Assembly (NCBI GenBank): GCA_947503575.1
Contig: CANNDZ010000001.1
Span: forward strand, 682,001 to 746,000
Source of the DNA: an uncultured Kordiimonas sp.
GTDB taxonomy: Bacteria > Pseudomonadota > Alphaproteobacteria > Sphingomonadales > Kordiimonadaceae
Reading direction: 5' to 3'
Length of the DNA stretch: 64,000 nucleotides
Below, one piece after another: positions 1 to 9,168 of this stretch. Each line of letters begins with the position of its first letter. Positions within the stretch are counted from its first letter, which is position 1. Below the pieces are notes generated by a model that searched no databases, was not told where the DNA came from, and saw nothing but the letters and a program-made list of their open reading frames with translations. Position numbers and translations under genes: made by a program.

Positions 1-146
1 ACCGCATTCCCTTAGCGGTGGACAAGGAAGGGTTTGAGCGTGCGGCGTATGATTTCGCGCATAATTACCCATTTTGGTACGGTATCACGGCTGTGATTGT
101 GGCCCTGTCAGCCGGATGGTTGGCGGGTGTGCTGGGTAAGAAATAG
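1..146 (+). CDS. C-terminal end of a TIGR02186/PF09608 membrane protein (partial)
   Basis: The window opens inside a gene. The frame starting at base 3 reads 47 codons to a TAG stop. The tail contains GFERAAYDFAHNYP followed by a hydrophobic helix (about 20 residues) and a short GKK end. This matches the usual C-terminus of the alphaproteobacterial TIGR02186 / Alph_Pro_TM family, where a 'gFe..vydfA..' segment precedes the last membrane span. The function of that family is unknown. The start lies outside the window, so length and N-terminal signal cannot be judged. It converges on the TusA-like gene. Confidence 0.7.
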   Translation, partial: RIPLAVDKEGFERAAYDFAHNYPFWYGITAVIVALSAGWLAGVLGKK

Positions 147-149
147 TCC

Positions 150-383
150 TCAGCTTTTTTCAATCTCGAAAATGTATCTGTCGGCTTCCTGGCGGGCAAT
201 AATCAGCTTGTGGCCGGACATGCTGCAAAAAGCTGGCATATCCTGCACGGCGGTTGGGTCCGTTGCTGTGACAATCAGCAGGTCGCCCGTATTCAAGTCA
301 TCCAGCTTTCGCCGCGCCCGTAGGACGGGCATCGGGCACAACAGCCCGGTCACATCAAGCATCTCTGTTTTTGCGTCCGCCAT
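150..383 (-). CDS. tusA: TusA-like sulfurtransferase / SirA family protein
   Basis: A 77-residue protein with the hallmark LLCPMPVLRARRKL near residue 15, the CPxP motif of the TusA/SirA/YeeD fold whose cysteine carries persulfide sulfur. The rest (DLLIVTATDPTAVQDMP, then a beta strand at the end) follows the two-layer alpha/beta fold. TusA proteins pass sulfur to tRNA thiolation or other sulfur-transfer paths; paralogues serve other sulfur metabolism, so the exact role is uncertain. The frame stays open upstream to 581, but the family is about 80 aa long, so the ATG at 383 is chosen. It converges on the partial PF09608 gene with 3 nt between them. Confidence 0.85.
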   Translation of the reverse strand: MADAKTEMLDVTGLLCPMPVLRARRKLDDLNTGDLLIVTATDPTAVQDMPAFCSMSGHKLIIARQEADRYIFEIEKS

Positions 384-521
384 AACCAGTTCTACCCTAT
401 CCGCGGCATGTTTGCCCAGCTTCAGTGTGCCTTCGTGTAAATGTATATGATCAAATCTCAATAGGCGGTTAACGCGTGTAGCCAGTTCGCGATGCCATGC
501 TTGGGGTGAGCATAAATGAAA

Positions 522-550
522 TGACCCGCCCCTGGGTAAGGGGCGGGTCA
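522..550 (-). terminator. Strong 12-bp GC hairpin, probable terminator
   Basis: TGACCCGCCCCT (522-533) and its exact reverse complement (539-550) enclose a 5-nt loop. On the minus strand the stem is followed by a T-rich run (TTTCATTTAT), as expected for a terminator of the small gene at 647-871. A second inverted repeat, GACCGGAA / TTCCGGTC (553-560 / 570-577), lies directly next to it, upstream on the minus strand. The T tract is weak, so an RNA-stability element is also possible. Confidence 0.45.
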
Positions 551-646
551 GTGACCGGAATTGGGTGTGTTCCGGTCGCAAGCAGGGAACGTTGGGTGTG
601 GGTGCTGAGAAACTCCCCGCTCGCTTGTTGCAATGCCGAGACTGTC

Positions 647-871
647 CTAGTGCAGAACGGTTCCGGTTGGACGGAAATCCTGTGTTGCCTTGTCTGTCAG
701 GTGCGCATGAATTTCCAGCCAGATATCAAAGCCTTCGTCGTCACCGATAGCGCGCATTTTGGACAAGGCGTCATCGGCGTATGACAGGGCTTTTGCGCCA
801 AAGTTTTTAAGCAGATTGTCTGCAACCAACCCAAAATAGAAATCGGGATCAAAGGGAAGTTGTTGTGGCAT
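647..871 (-). CDS. Small conserved helical protein, function unknown
   Basis: A 74-residue acidic protein. The ATG at 871 is preceded by GGAGAG at good spacing, so the longer open frame (to 1081) is not used. The sequence has an amphipathic helix (ADNLLKNFGAKALSYADDA) followed by AIGDDEGFDIWLEIHAHL. The pattern of a helix, a G-D-x-x-G turn and a W-containing helix recurs in short alphaproteobacterial proteins of unknown function. No signal peptide or membrane span is seen. It is divergent from bioB, with the shared 296-nt region between them holding both promoters. Confidence 0.7.
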   Translation of the reverse strand: MPQQLPFDPDFYFGLVADNLLKNFGAKALSYADDALSKMRAIGDDEGFDIWLEIHAHLTDKATQDFRPTGTVLH

Positions 872-1145
872 CGCTACTCTCCGGCAATAAAAAGATTTGC
901 AGGATAGGTAGCAACCAGCGTGCCAGTTTGTAACGCTTACGCTAAAGCCCGGCATTGTGCGGTTTACGTTTAAACTGACCGGTGGTGCCGGGAAAAGGGC
1001 GGCATAATTGCGCCGTTGCATTTTGCCGGGTGGCAAAGCTTGCCGTAGCAAAGCTTCACGCATACATCGGGCGCGAAACATGCAGATATTTTGCTTGACT
1101 AGCGCACCTTCTCCCGCGAGGTTGCCGCGTCTAAAACGTCCTTTA

Positions 1146-1158
1146 TTTCCACAGGAAA
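1146..1158 (+). promoter_or_regulatory. Small inverted repeat over the bioB ribosome binding site
   Basis: TTTCC-ACA-GGAAA lies just upstream of the bioB start and includes the AGGA that would serve as its Shine-Dalgarno sequence. Pairing would hide the site. The stem is only 5 bp, so this is suggestive only. I see no TTATCTATAA-type BioR box in the 872-1167 intergenic region. That region also carries a 9-bp direct repeat, GCAAAGCTT, at 1033 and 1048. Confidence 0.2.
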
Positions 1159-1167
1159 AATCATTCT

Positions 1168-2169
1168 ATGACTATGACGTCCTTGTCCGCCCCGCAGGCG
1201 GGCTCTGAACCCACTTTGCGCACACTCACCCGCCATGATTGGCAGCAAAATGAAATTTTGGCCTTGTTTGATTTGCCTTTGATGGACCTTTTGTTTCAGG
1301 CTCAACAGGTGCACCGCGCGCACCACGACCCTAACAAGGTTCAGCTTTCGCAACTTATCTCTATCAAAACCGGGGGATGTGCAGAAGACTGCGCCTATTG
1401 CTCCCAAGCCGCTAGCCACAAAAAAGGTACAGGCCTGACCGCCACCAAATTGATGGAAGTAGGGCGTGTGATCGCTGCTGCCAAACGGGCAAAAGCGGGC
1501 GGCGCCTCGCGTTATTGCATGGGAGCGGCTTGGACCAGCCCCAAAGACCGCGACATGGACACACTGGTTGCTATGGTCGAAGGGGTTAAAGAGCTTGGCA
1601 TGGAAACATGCATGACACTGGGCATGTTGTCTGAGCAGCAGACAGCACAGCTAAAGGACGCGGGTCTTGATTACTACAATCACAATGTGGATACGTCCGA
1701 GGAATTTTATGGCCAGGTCATAACAACCCGCACCTATCAGGAACGGTTGGATACTCTCGCGAGGGTTCGCGGCGCGGGTATAAATGTTTGTTCAGGGGGT
1801 ATTGTTGGTATGGGCGAGGAACGCGCAGACCGTGCCGGGATGCTGAGAACTCTTGCAAACCTGCCACATCACCCTGAAAGCGTGCCAATTAACATGTTGG
1901 TGGCTGTGCCGGGGACGCCGCTAGAGAATGTGGAAAAGCTGGACCCTTTTGAATTTGTCCGCACCATTGCCGTCGCCCGCATCATGATGCCGGGGTCCGA
2001 AGTGCGCCTTTCGGCCGGACGTCAAGGCATGAGCGAGGAGTTGCAGGCCATGTGTTTTTTTGCTGGTGCCAGCTCCATATTTTACGGTGAACAGCTACTT
2101 ACAACGCCGAACCCGGAAAACAATAAGGACCTGGCCTTATTCAAGAAGCTGGGTCTTACAGCGGCGTAA
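1168..2169 (+). CDS. bioB: Biotin synthase
   Basis: Radical SAM enzyme inserting sulfur into dethiobiotin, the last step of biotin synthesis. The CAEDCAYC segment near residue 69 gives the CxxxCxxC site for the [4Fe-4S] cluster. [13 protein letters not shown] and [10 protein letters not shown] are the conserved substrate and cluster regions, and RLSAGRQGM near the end holds the [2Fe-2S] arginine ligand. At 333 residues it has the usual family length. Two in-frame ATGs (1168 and 1174) are possible starts; an AGGA lies upstream. It stands alone here, without other bio genes. A bidirectional terminator follows. Confidence 0.97.
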   Translation: MTMTSLSAPQAGSEPTLRTLTRHDWQQNEILALFDLPLMDLLFQAQQVHRAHHDPNKVQLSQLISIKTGGCAEDCAYCSQAASHKKGTGLTATKLMEVGRVIAAAKRAKAGGASRYCMGAAWTSPKDRDMDTLVAMVEGVKELGMETCMTLGMLSEQQTAQLKDAGLDYYNHNVDTSEEFYGQVITTRTYQERLDTLARVRGAGINVCSGGIVGMGEERADRAGMLRTLANLPHHPESVPINMLVAVPGTPLENVEKLDPFEFVRTIAVARIMMPGSEVRLSAGRQGMSEELQAMCFFAGASSIFYGEQLLTTPNPENNKDLALFKKLGLTAA

Positions 2170-2176
2170 CAAAAAG

Positions 2177-2202
2177 AAAGCCCGGCTGATTGGCCGGGCT
2201 TT
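2177..2202. terminator. Bidirectional rho-independent terminator
   Basis: AAAGCCCGGC (2177-2186) pairs with GCCGGGCTTT (2193-2202) around a 6-nt loop. T-rich sequence follows on the plus strand, and the A-rich sequence before the stem becomes a T tract on the minus strand. It sits between the convergent bioB and DUF547 genes and can serve both. Confidence 0.85.
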
Positions 2203-2227
2203 TGTGGTTGGTTGATTGCCGGGTCTG

Positions 2228-3295
2228 TCACCGACCGCCTACAACCTCTTCAACGTCCACTTTTCCTTCGCGTTTTGTGTCCGCATTTTTTTCATCGCGG
2301 TAGCGCAAAAGTTCCAAAACATGATCAGGTAGTCCGCTGATGATTTGGATGCCCAGCGCGTCGCTGGAGTTGCCCGCCAAAGAGCCCCCGACTTGCGCCA
2401 TGTTCCCGTTGTAAAGGTCGGCAATATGCCAATCCTCAATTCTGGCGCTGACCTCATTGACACCGTCGATCTTGGCTAGGAACCCTGGTTTTGAATATTG
2501 ACGAACATGTTTCATCACATCGTCTTCAAAATTCGGGAATTGTGCGGCCATGCGCTCATAATAGGTCGCGACGCGCAATTGCTTCTTTTTCCAGACCTGA
2601 GTTCCTCGTACGCTGTTGACATAGTCAATCGCGTTTGATTTCAGGTCTTCAAACACGGTGGCCCCAGTGTAGGCCGCTGTGCGAACGTTGGGTGTGCCAA
2701 CTGCCCCCATATAAAACCCGTATATAACCAGCGGATCGTCCCAGTTTTCTACGACGTGGTCCTGAATATCTTTCAGGCTGATCATGGTGCCGCTTAGATC
2801 AAACAATTTTTGCTGGTAAAAAGCGTCAGACTTTTCAGGGTCAAACAAAGGCTCAAGCTTGGTAATTGGGTATTCTTCAGCAATTTTTGCCAGAACAATC
2901 GCATTATGCAGATTGAACCAATACGCAAGCTGTTCGTCTTTTGAAAGCTTTTCAATCGGCACTTGTGCGGGGATTGCCAGCAGGTCGTCGCGCATGCCTT
3001 TCAAATATTCGACCTGTGCATCTTCAAATTTGTCGAACATGACCCGATTGCCTTCCAGGCGGGACGGCATTTGATTGGCTAGTATCATTCTGGACGACGT
3101 GCTTTTGCGTGGTTTTTTGGCACGTTTATGCGTTGATGGCCCCATATCCAGAACCGAGCTTTTCAGCACGGCGTTCATATCGCTGTAATTCAAACGATAC
3201 TTTGAATTTGGGTCATTTTCTGTCGGAAGGTCGCCTGCAAACGTGGCGGGCGTCAAGACCAAGCACAGGCACACTGCGCCTATCTTTTTAAACAT
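2228..3295 (-). CDS. Exported DUF547 domain protein
   Basis: A 355-residue protein with an N-terminal signal peptide (MFKKIGAVCLCLVLTPATFA, cleavage after AxA). The central part carries the DUF547 (PF04784) pattern: EQLAYWFNLHNAIVLAKI, then a region around SLKDIQDHVVE, and YGFYMGAVGTPNVR. The family is widespread, often exported, and without a firmly known function; a link to cysteine-peptidase-like folds has been suggested. The start has AGGAG 7 nt upstream. It converges on bioB and shares its terminator. The extra C-terminal part (about residues 250-355) is charged and less characteristic. Confidence 0.85.
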   Translation of the reverse strand: MFKKIGAVCLCLVLTPATFAGDLPTENDPNSKYRLNYSDMNAVLKSSVLDMGPSTHKRAKKPRKSTSSRMILANQMPSRLEGNRVMFDKFEDAQVEYLKGMRDDLLAIPAQVPIEKLSKDEQLAYWFNLHNAIVLAKIAEEYPITKLEPLFDPEKSDAFYQQKLFDLSGTMISLKDIQDHVVENWDDPLVIYGFYMGAVGTPNVRTAAYTGATVFEDLKSNAIDYVNSVRGTQVWKKKQLRVATYYERMAAQFPNFEDDVMKHVRQYSKPGFLAKIDGVNEVSARIEDWHIADLYNGNMAQVGGSLAGNSSDALGIQIISGLPDHVLELLRYRDEKNADTKREGKVDVEEVVGGR

Positions 3296-3551
3296 GTTTC
3301 ACTCCTGTTTCTCGCGTCGTTACGATCATTTTTATTATTTCGGGGACAGTATGAACCAGTTTGCCATCATTGCTAGTGCTGCCAACCCTACCTACCCGAA
3401 GGAAAGACTGCTGATGACTGCAGCAAATAACAATGACAACGCGGCCAACCGCCTTTTTAACGCGACAGCCTGCGCCCCCGTGAGCTTATTGCTCTGCAAT
3501 CAATATGGGAGCTTCATGGCGTTTTTGCAACAAGATCGTGGGATGTGCATA
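3296..3551. other. Intergenic region, probable promoter of the DUF547 gene
   Basis: About 320 nt separate the DUF547 start from the end of the Bax-inhibitor gene. The distal part is a terminator (separate entry). The rest is AT-rich near 3305-3345, in keeping with a minus-strand promoter. Short plus-strand frames exist but have no convincing ribosome site or protein-like composition, and I do not call a gene. Confidence 0.5.
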
Positions 3552-3581
3552 AAAAAAGCCCGGTCTAAACCGGGCTTTTTT
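3552..3581 (-). terminator. Rho-independent terminator
   Basis: A 13-bp perfect stem (3552-3564 with 3569-3581) combines a GCCCGGT core with A/T flanks around a 4-nt loop. The minus-strand T tract ends transcripts of the Bax-inhibitor-1 gene. The structure is symmetric and would also stop plus-strand transcription. Its core resembles the terminator at 2177-2202. Confidence 0.85.
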
Positions 3582-3619
3582 GTTCATTAGAAAATAAACC
3601 GTCGCTCGTGGCTACCCGC

Positions 3620-4336
3620 CTATTCGCGGTTCCCAAGGAACTGCAACAGGAACATGAACAGGTTCACAAAGTCCAGGTACAGATTTACCGCACCCATAAT
3701 GGCACCTTTGGCAACAGCTTCGCCAGTTGCCATCATGTAATAGCTTTCCTTGATACGCTGCGTGTCGTAAGCGGTGAGGCCCGCAAAAATGAGCACACCC
3801 GCCACCGAAATGATAAACTGCAGCATGCTGGAGCCGAGAAAGATATTCACCACCATCGCAATCAGTAAGCCGATCAGGCCCATGAACAAGAACGTGCCAA
3901 AACCTGAAAGGCTTTTCTTCGTTGTGTAGCCATACAGGCTGAGCGCACCAAAGGACGCTGCCGTAATAAAGAAGGTGCGCGCGATGCTTGTGCCTGTGTA
4001 GGCCGCAAAAATCCACGCCATCGACACACCCATGGTCGCAGCAAACGCCCAGAAAATCATCTGCAGCGTGCTGGATTTCATTTTATGAACGCCAAAGCTC
4101 ATCACCATGACAAATGCCAGTGGTGCAAGGGCGACAATCCAATGCAGGCCGCTGCCGTATATCGCGCTCAGCAAGGCTTCGTTTGTGCCAACAACCATCG
4201 CAACGATGCCTGTTAGCAAAACACCTGAGGCCATGTAGTTATAGACCTTCAGCATATAGGCCCGCAGGCCTTCATCATACTCAGCGGTTTGTGCCGCTGT
4301 TCCTGCCCGATAGGCAGTTCCGTATCGATCAACCAT
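3620..4336 (-). CDS. Bax inhibitor-1 / YccA family membrane protein
   Basis: A 238-residue protein with seven hydrophobic segments and the family-typical parts YMLKVYNYMASGVLLTGI at the first span and AGLTAYDTQRIKE near the C-terminus, the aspartate-containing loop that acts as pH sensor in the TMBIM fold. Bacterial relatives include YccA, which modulates the FtsH protease, and the BsYetJ calcium leak channel, so a role in membrane protein quality control or ion leak is possible. The start is supported by GGGAG 5-6 nt upstream. Monocistronic, with its own terminator downstream. Confidence 0.9.
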   Translation of the reverse strand: MVDRYGTAYRAGTAAQTAEYDEGLRAYMLKVYNYMASGVLLTGIVAMVVGTNEALLSAIYGSGLHWIVALAPLAFVMVMSFGVHKMKSSTLQMIFWAFAATMGVSMAWIFAAYTGTSIARTFFITAASFGALSLYGYTTKKSLSGFGTFLFMGLIGLLIAMVVNIFLGSSMLQFIISVAGVLIFAGLTAYDTQRIKESYYMMATGEAVAKGAIMGAVNLYLDFVNLFMFLLQFLGNRE

Positions 4337-4449
4337 AATTACTCCCCATGGAAGTTAGTTACACATTGCCCTCAATATGGGCATTCAACGTCGCCAATGC
4401 AACCGTAACCAGCGTTCGGTTTGTCGCTTTTGACGAGAAATGTCTTCGG

Positions 4450-6984
4450 TCACTCCGTCCGCAGAACGGCATTGGGTTTAACTGACAGTGCACGAAAGCT
4501 GGACCCAAGGCCAAAAAGTACTGTCACAAACAGACTTACAGAGACCGTGATTAGCATAGGAACCGGCAAAAAGGCGAATTCCATATCCATAACAAACGAT
4601 ACTACAATCCATCCGGTCAGTGTTCCAAGCCCAAGGGCAATAGCAGCAGTGATCAAGCCGATCAGGGCATACTCCAGAAGATACGCTCGCAAAATCTGGC
4701 TTCTGACTGCGCCGACAACTTTCAGGATCACGCTTTCATAAACCCGTTGCTGGAACCCGGCGGCAATCGCGCCTGCCAGCACCAGAATGCCTGCAATAAT
4801 CGCAACCATGGCCGTCGCGCGTACAGCAGTGCCGATTTGTTCCACTAGTGTGTTCACCGACGACAGCACATCTTTCATGCGCACAGCGGTAATGTTGGGA
4901 TACTTTCCAGTGATAGTGGAATGCGCCAATTGCTCCGCCGCGCCTGTGGCTTTCAGAGTTGCCATGTAGGTGTGCGGCGCTTGTGACAGGGTGTAAGGGT
5001 CAAACAAAATAACGAAGTTGAAGCCAAATGTGCCCCAGTCAATGGTGCGCAAGGACCGCACGGTTGCCGTGATGTCGCGGCCCAGCACATTAACCGTCAG
5101 CGTGTCGCCAATTGTCAGGCCCAGGCCGTCTGCCACTTCCTTGCCAAGGCTGACCTCGGGGTCACCTGCATAATCAACAGGCCACCATTCGCCTTCGACC
5201 ACAGTGCTCCCTTTGTTCAACTCCTCCATGTAGCTAAGGCCCCGGTCACCGCGTAAAACCCACCGCACATCCTGTGCGACTTCAACGTCGCTTGCGGGCA
5301 CATCCTTCAGGTGCGTTACCCGACCACGCAGGTTCGGAATGGTGACAATATCATCAACGCCTTCAACGGATTTTGCGGTTTGCTCAAATTCATCAATTTG
5401 GTAGGGCTGGATATCCAGCATGAAGAAAGCGGGGGCCTCAGAGGGCACTTGTTCCCCCAGGCGTTTACCCAGATTACCTTCAATGAGCGCAAGACCTGCA
5501 AATAGCGTAAGGCCAAGGCCAAGGGAGATAACAACAGCCCCCGTCGCTGCCCCGGGCCGGTGCAGGTTGGCGACAGCCATGCGGACAAGCGGATTTTTCG
5601 GTCTTGGGGCTGCGGCAGCGCTCTTTTCAATGAGCCAACTGGTCAGGCGCAGAAGCCCTAGCGCCCCCCCTGAGCCGGCCATGAAACCGGCGGCTAGTAT
5701 ACGATTGTCTGACATGCCAACAGCCAGCAGCACTACAATCGTTGCTGCGCCAAAAATGATGGCGGTGTAGGTCAGGCGTGGCCATTTTCCCTCTGGCGCA
5801 ACAATCGCCCGAAACAGGCGCACGGCGGGTAGGTCGCGTGCCTTACCCAGTGGCCATACGGCAAAAGCCACGGTTATCATAAGACCGTATATCGCCGCTA
5901 GCAGTAACGCGACGGGATAAACTCCGCCATCTGGCTTAACCGGTAATGTATCTGGCAGGAACTGCGCCAGCGTACCGGGCAGAAATGCGCCGATAAACAG
6001 ACCGGCAATAATGGCGATCGAGCCAATCAGCAAAATCTGTATAAAATATGTCTGGAAAACTGTGGCGCCGTCTGCCCCTAAAATCTTGAGCGTCGCTATG
6101 GTTCTGGTCTTGCGGTCCATATAGCCGCGCACGGCATTGCCAACACCTACGCCGCCCACCACGAGGGCAGAAATGCCAACAAGGGTCAGGAACATGCCCA
6201 TCTGTTCGATGAAGCGCCGCAAGCCGGGGGCGCTGGTGCCACGGTCGCGCACGCGCCAGTTTTCGTCCGGGAAGGTCTCTTTCATTTGCTCGCGCACGGC
6301 ATCGACATCCGCGCCGGGCGCCAGCCGGATTTTATAATAGAAATTCACCAAGCTACCTGCGGTGATAAGCCCAGTTTCTGCCAGCGCCTCGCGACCAATC
6401 ATCACGGTGGGGCCAAGCTGGAAACCCAGGTTGGCTTTGTCCGGTTCGCGGTCAATGAAAGCGCGGATATCAGCCTTGATGCGACCAAACACCAGCGTAT
6501 CACCCAGCGCCACATCCATTTTGTCGGCCAGAAGCGGATCAATTGCCACGCCCCAAACGTCGTTTACACGTGAAAACAGGGCATCGTTATCCAGTGTAGG
6601 CGACGTCTCGAATGCGCCGTAAAGAGGATATAGGTTATCGACCGCCCGCAGTTCCACGAGTGTTGACGATGGCACCCCTTCAACGCGGGCCATGGTGCGC
6701 AACCGGGCCGAGGATGAGACGTCGCCCGTCTCATTAAACCATGTCATCGCGTCGGGCGTTGCTTCCCGCTGGTAGATGTTGATTTCTATGTCACCGCCCA
6801 GAATGGACTGGCCTTCGCGCTCCAACCCTTCCTGAATGGCTCGGGTCAGCGACCCGATAGCTGCAATGGCAGTGACGCCCAAAATGAGGCAAGCCATGAA
6901 AACCTTGAAGCCGCTTAGGCCCGCCCGCAGTTCCCGAAGCGCCAGCTTTAGCGCAATCGGGGTTTTAGCATCCCGCGTGATCAT
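4450..6984 (-). CDS. ABC transporter permease of the YbbP type (FtsX-like)
   Basis: An 844-residue protein with the layout of the large MacB/FtsX-like permeases: one N-terminal span (LGVTAIAAIGSLTR), a periplasmic domain, a middle group of spans, a second periplasmic domain (about residues 480-690) and three C-terminal spans. LKLALRELRAGLSGFKVF at the start is typical of YbbP. The start codon overlaps the stop of the ATPase gene (ATGA), so the two are translated together. Together with the divergent TesA-like esterase this is the well-known tesA-ybbA-ybbP arrangement. The substrate is unknown; lipids or lipoproteins are often proposed. Confidence 0.93.
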   Translation of the reverse strand: MITRDAKTPIALKLALRELRAGLSGFKVFMACLILGVTAIAAIGSLTRAIQEGLEREGQSILGGDIEINIYQREATPDAMTWFNETGDVSSSARLRTMARVEGVPSSTLVELRAVDNLYPLYGAFETSPTLDNDALFSRVNDVWGVAIDPLLADKMDVALGDTLVFGRIKADIRAFIDREPDKANLGFQLGPTVMIGREALAETGLITAGSLVNFYYKIRLAPGADVDAVREQMKETFPDENWRVRDRGTSAPGLRRFIEQMGMFLTLVGISALVVGGVGVGNAVRGYMDRKTRTIATLKILGADGATVFQTYFIQILLIGSIAIIAGLFIGAFLPGTLAQFLPDTLPVKPDGGVYPVALLLAAIYGLMITVAFAVWPLGKARDLPAVRLFRAIVAPEGKWPRLTYTAIIFGAATIVVLLAVGMSDNRILAAGFMAGSGGALGLLRLTSWLIEKSAAAAPRPKNPLVRMAVANLHRPGAATGAVVISLGLGLTLFAGLALIEGNLGKRLGEQVPSEAPAFFMLDIQPYQIDEFEQTAKSVEGVDDIVTIPNLRGRVTHLKDVPASDVEVAQDVRWVLRGDRGLSYMEELNKGSTVVEGEWWPVDYAGDPEVSLGKEVADGLGLTIGDTLTVNVLGRDITATVRSLRTIDWGTFGFNFVILFDPYTLSQAPHTYMATLKATGAAEQLAHSTITGKYPNITAVRMKDVLSSVNTLVEQIGTAVRATAMVAIIAGILVLAGAIAAGFQQRVYESVILKVVGAVRSQILRAYLLEYALIGLITAAIALGLGTLTGWIVVSFVMDMEFAFLPVPMLITVSVSLFVTVLFGLGSSFRALSVKPNAVLRTE

Positions 6985-7721
6985 GACTGCGCTGCTTTTG
7001 GCAGGAGGTCTGTATCAATGCTGACAGACTGTGTGTCGCCGGTATCGTCAACAATTCGGCCATCTGCCATGGAGATGACACGGTCGCAGCGGTCTGCAAG
7101 CGCTGGGTCGTGCGTCACGAGGATCAGCGTAGACCCCCGGCTTTTTGACAGATCAAAAATCAGGTCGATAACCCCGCGGCCTGTTTTGCCGTCCAGGTTG
7201 CCCGTTGGTTCATCACCAAACAGGATGGAAGGTTCGGGTGCTATGGCCCTAGCCAGGGCAACGCGCTGCTGCTCACCACCGGATAACTGTGCTGGATAAT
7301 GATCCATCCGGTGGGCAAGTCCAACCGCCTCTAATTCTTTGGATGCGCGATCAAATGCATCGTTTACCTTTCCCAGTTCAAGCGGCACAGCAACATTTTC
7401 AAGCGCTGTCATTGTGGGAATAAGATGAAACGCCTGCATCACAATGCCCACGCGGCTAAGCCGGTGGCGTGCCAGCGCGTCTTCGTCTGCACCCTCAAAC
7501 GCCAGGCCGTCAACAAGAACTGAGCCTGTCGTTGCCTGCTCCAGCCCGGTCATCAAGCTCATCAGAGATGATTTGCCGGATCCGGATGGACCCACTATGC
7601 CAACTGTTTCACCGGCATGGATTGCAAAATTGATATCTTTAAGGATGTTTACGGGGCCTGCACCTGACTCCAAAGTCAATGAAACATTCGTGAGTTCGAT
7701 CACTGCGTGTGGCTTTGTCAT
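6981..7721 (-). CDS. ABC transporter ATP-binding protein of the YbbA type
   Basis: Walker A GPSGSGKSSL, signature LSGGEQQRVALARA and Walker B ILFGDEPTG are intact, giving a complete LolD/MacB-class ATPase of 246 residues. The frame is open to a TTG at 7745, but the ATG at 7721 with GAGG upstream fits better. It forms a two-gene operon with the following permease (4-nt overlap) and is divergent from the TesA-like gene, from which it is separated by about 70 nt holding both promoters. Confidence 0.95.
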   Translation of the reverse strand: MTKPHAVIELTNVSLTLESGAGPVNILKDINFAIHAGETVGIVGPSGSGKSSLMSLMTGLEQATTGSVLVDGLAFEGADEDALARHRLSRVGIVMQAFHLIPTMTALENVAVPLELGKVNDAFDRASKELEAVGLAHRMDHYPAQLSGGEQQRVALARAIAPEPSILFGDEPTGNLDGKTGRGVIDLIFDLSKSRGSTLILVTHDPALADRCDRVISMADGRIVDDTGDTQSVSIDTDLLPKAAQS

Positions 7722-7794
7722 TGTATTTTTATTCCTCGCTGCCAAATATGGTGCTTGTTGTTGTTAATTACGTCCATAGCTAGGGACTCGGATC

Positions 7795-8472
7795 ATGAAG
7801 GTCAATCGCATCACCAAAATATTATATGTGAAGCTTTTCGCAGCTTTTACGCTGTTTTTTGCGGCAAACAGCGCAATTTTTGCGGCGGATAGGGCTGAAA
7901 ATGCGGAGCCGATCGCTATCCTTGCGTTTGGTGACAGCCTCACGGCCGGGTATGGCCTGCCCGCAGGTGAAGGGTTTGTCGATCAGCTTGAAGTGTGGCT
8001 GACCAACGAATTGGGGACCCCTGTAACCGTTGTTAACGGCGGAGTATCGGGGGATACTTCAACCGGAGGCCGTTCCCGTCTGGATTGGGCGATGGCCCCG
8101 ATAAAGTCTGGCAAACCCGACCTTGTGATCCTGGAACTGGGTGCCAACGATGCCTTGCGCGGTGTTTCACCTGACGTCACGCGTGCAAATATTGATGCTA
8201 TGCTCAAAACGTTGACGGACCGAAACATTCCAACGCTGGTTGCGGGGATGTTGGCATCACCAAGCTGGGGCCCGGATTACGAGGCGGCTTTCAACAGCAT
8301 TTATCCAGACCTATCAGAGCAATACGGCCTGCCATTGTATCCGTTTTTTCTGGACGGTGTTGCGACCATCCCGGAGCTTAATCAATCTGATGGCCTGCAT
8401 CCAACCAAAGAGGGGGTAGCCATCATCGTTGAAAAAATTGGGCCCTTTGTGAAACAAGCCCTTTCCCGCTGA
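7795..8472 (+). CDS. tesA: TesA-like periplasmic SGNH esterase / lysophospholipase
   Basis: A 225-residue exported hydrolase. The hydrophobic N-terminus (about residues 10-31) is a signal peptide. Block I is AFGDSLTAGYG with the catalytic serine, block III is LGANDALRG (the oxyanion Asn), and block V is DGLHPTKEG (catalytic Asp and His). This is the multifunctional arylesterase / thioesterase I family. It is divergent from the ybbA-ybbP type transporter, a conserved partnership in Proteobacteria. Confidence 0.93.
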   Translation: MKVNRITKILYVKLFAAFTLFFAANSAIFAADRAENAEPIAILAFGDSLTAGYGLPAGEGFVDQLEVWLTNELGTPVTVVNGGVSGDTSTGGRSRLDWAMAPIKSGKPDLVILELGANDALRGVSPDVTRANIDAMLKTLTDRNIPTLVAGMLASPSWGPDYEAAFNSIYPDLSEQYGLPLYPFFLDGVATIPELNQSDGLHPTKEGVAIIVEKIGPFVKQALSR

Positions 8473-8518
8473 TTCGATTCGGGTTAGACTCGGCGCATCG
8501 CCAAGATAGGAGGTGCGC

Positions 8519-9127
8519 ATGGCCCGTCTTTTTGTCGGCTTGGAGTTAGACCCTCCCTTGCTTGGTGATATCGCGGCTGCGCGTGGCGGTGTTGAAGGCG
8601 CGCACTGGCAACGTGACAACCAACTTCATCTTACGCTTGCCTTTATTGGTGATGCTTCCCGTAAAACCAAACTTGAGATCGAAGACGCTTTGGCGCGCAT
8701 CCGGTTTGAACCGTTTGACATGGTGCTGTCAGGCGTTGGCATGTTCGGAAAGCCCAAGCAGCCAAAGGTTTTGTGGGCCGGGGTGGACAATAAAAAGCCG
8801 CTGATGCACCTGCATGAGAAGATTGCCATGGCGATGGCGCAGATTGATGTGGATATCGACCGGCGCAAATTTAAACCGCATATAACGCTGGCGCGGTTTC
8901 GCCGCGGTGCCCATGCGCGGGTTGGTGACTGGCTTACGGAAAATGAACGCTTGTCGACCCGGTCCATGCTGGTGGACCGGTTTGTCCTGTTTTCCAGTGA
9001 GCGGACATCGGAAGGGTCGTTTTATCGCCATGAAGCTGAGTTTCACGCTGATGGCTTTGAAGTTGCTGACAATGAAACGGCGGAAGACCATTTTCTGGCC
9101 GAATGGGCTCTGGTCGGCGCAAGCTGA
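8519..9127 (+). CDS. thpR: RNA 2',3'-cyclic phosphodiesterase (LigT/ThpR)
   Basis: A 202-residue 2H-phosphoesterase. The two HxT motifs are NQLHLTLAFIG near residue 40 and FKPHITLARF near residue 124. Members hydrolyse 2',3'-cyclic phosphate ends of RNA. A GTG lies at 8513, but AGGAGGT stands directly before the ATG at 8519, which decides the start. It follows the TesA-like gene by 46 nt in the same direction and may be read with it. Confidence 0.93.
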   Translation: MARLFVGLELDPPLLGDIAAARGGVEGAHWQRDNQLHLTLAFIGDASRKTKLEIEDALARIRFEPFDMVLSGVGMFGKPKQPKVLWAGVDNKKPLMHLHEKIAMAMAQIDVDIDRRKFKPHITLARFRRGAHARVGDWLTENERLSTRSMLVDRFVLFSSERTSEGSFYRHEAEFHADGFEVADNETAEDHFLAEWALVGAS

Positions 9128-9168
9128 CGTCCAGTTTCCCGGCTTTCAATCATTCTGACAAAGGGTGG

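Noticed and set aside
3243-3590. Plus-strand frame before the Bax-inhibitor terminator
   Set aside because: It starts within the DUF547 gene on the other strand and its composition is not protein-like; no ribosome site.
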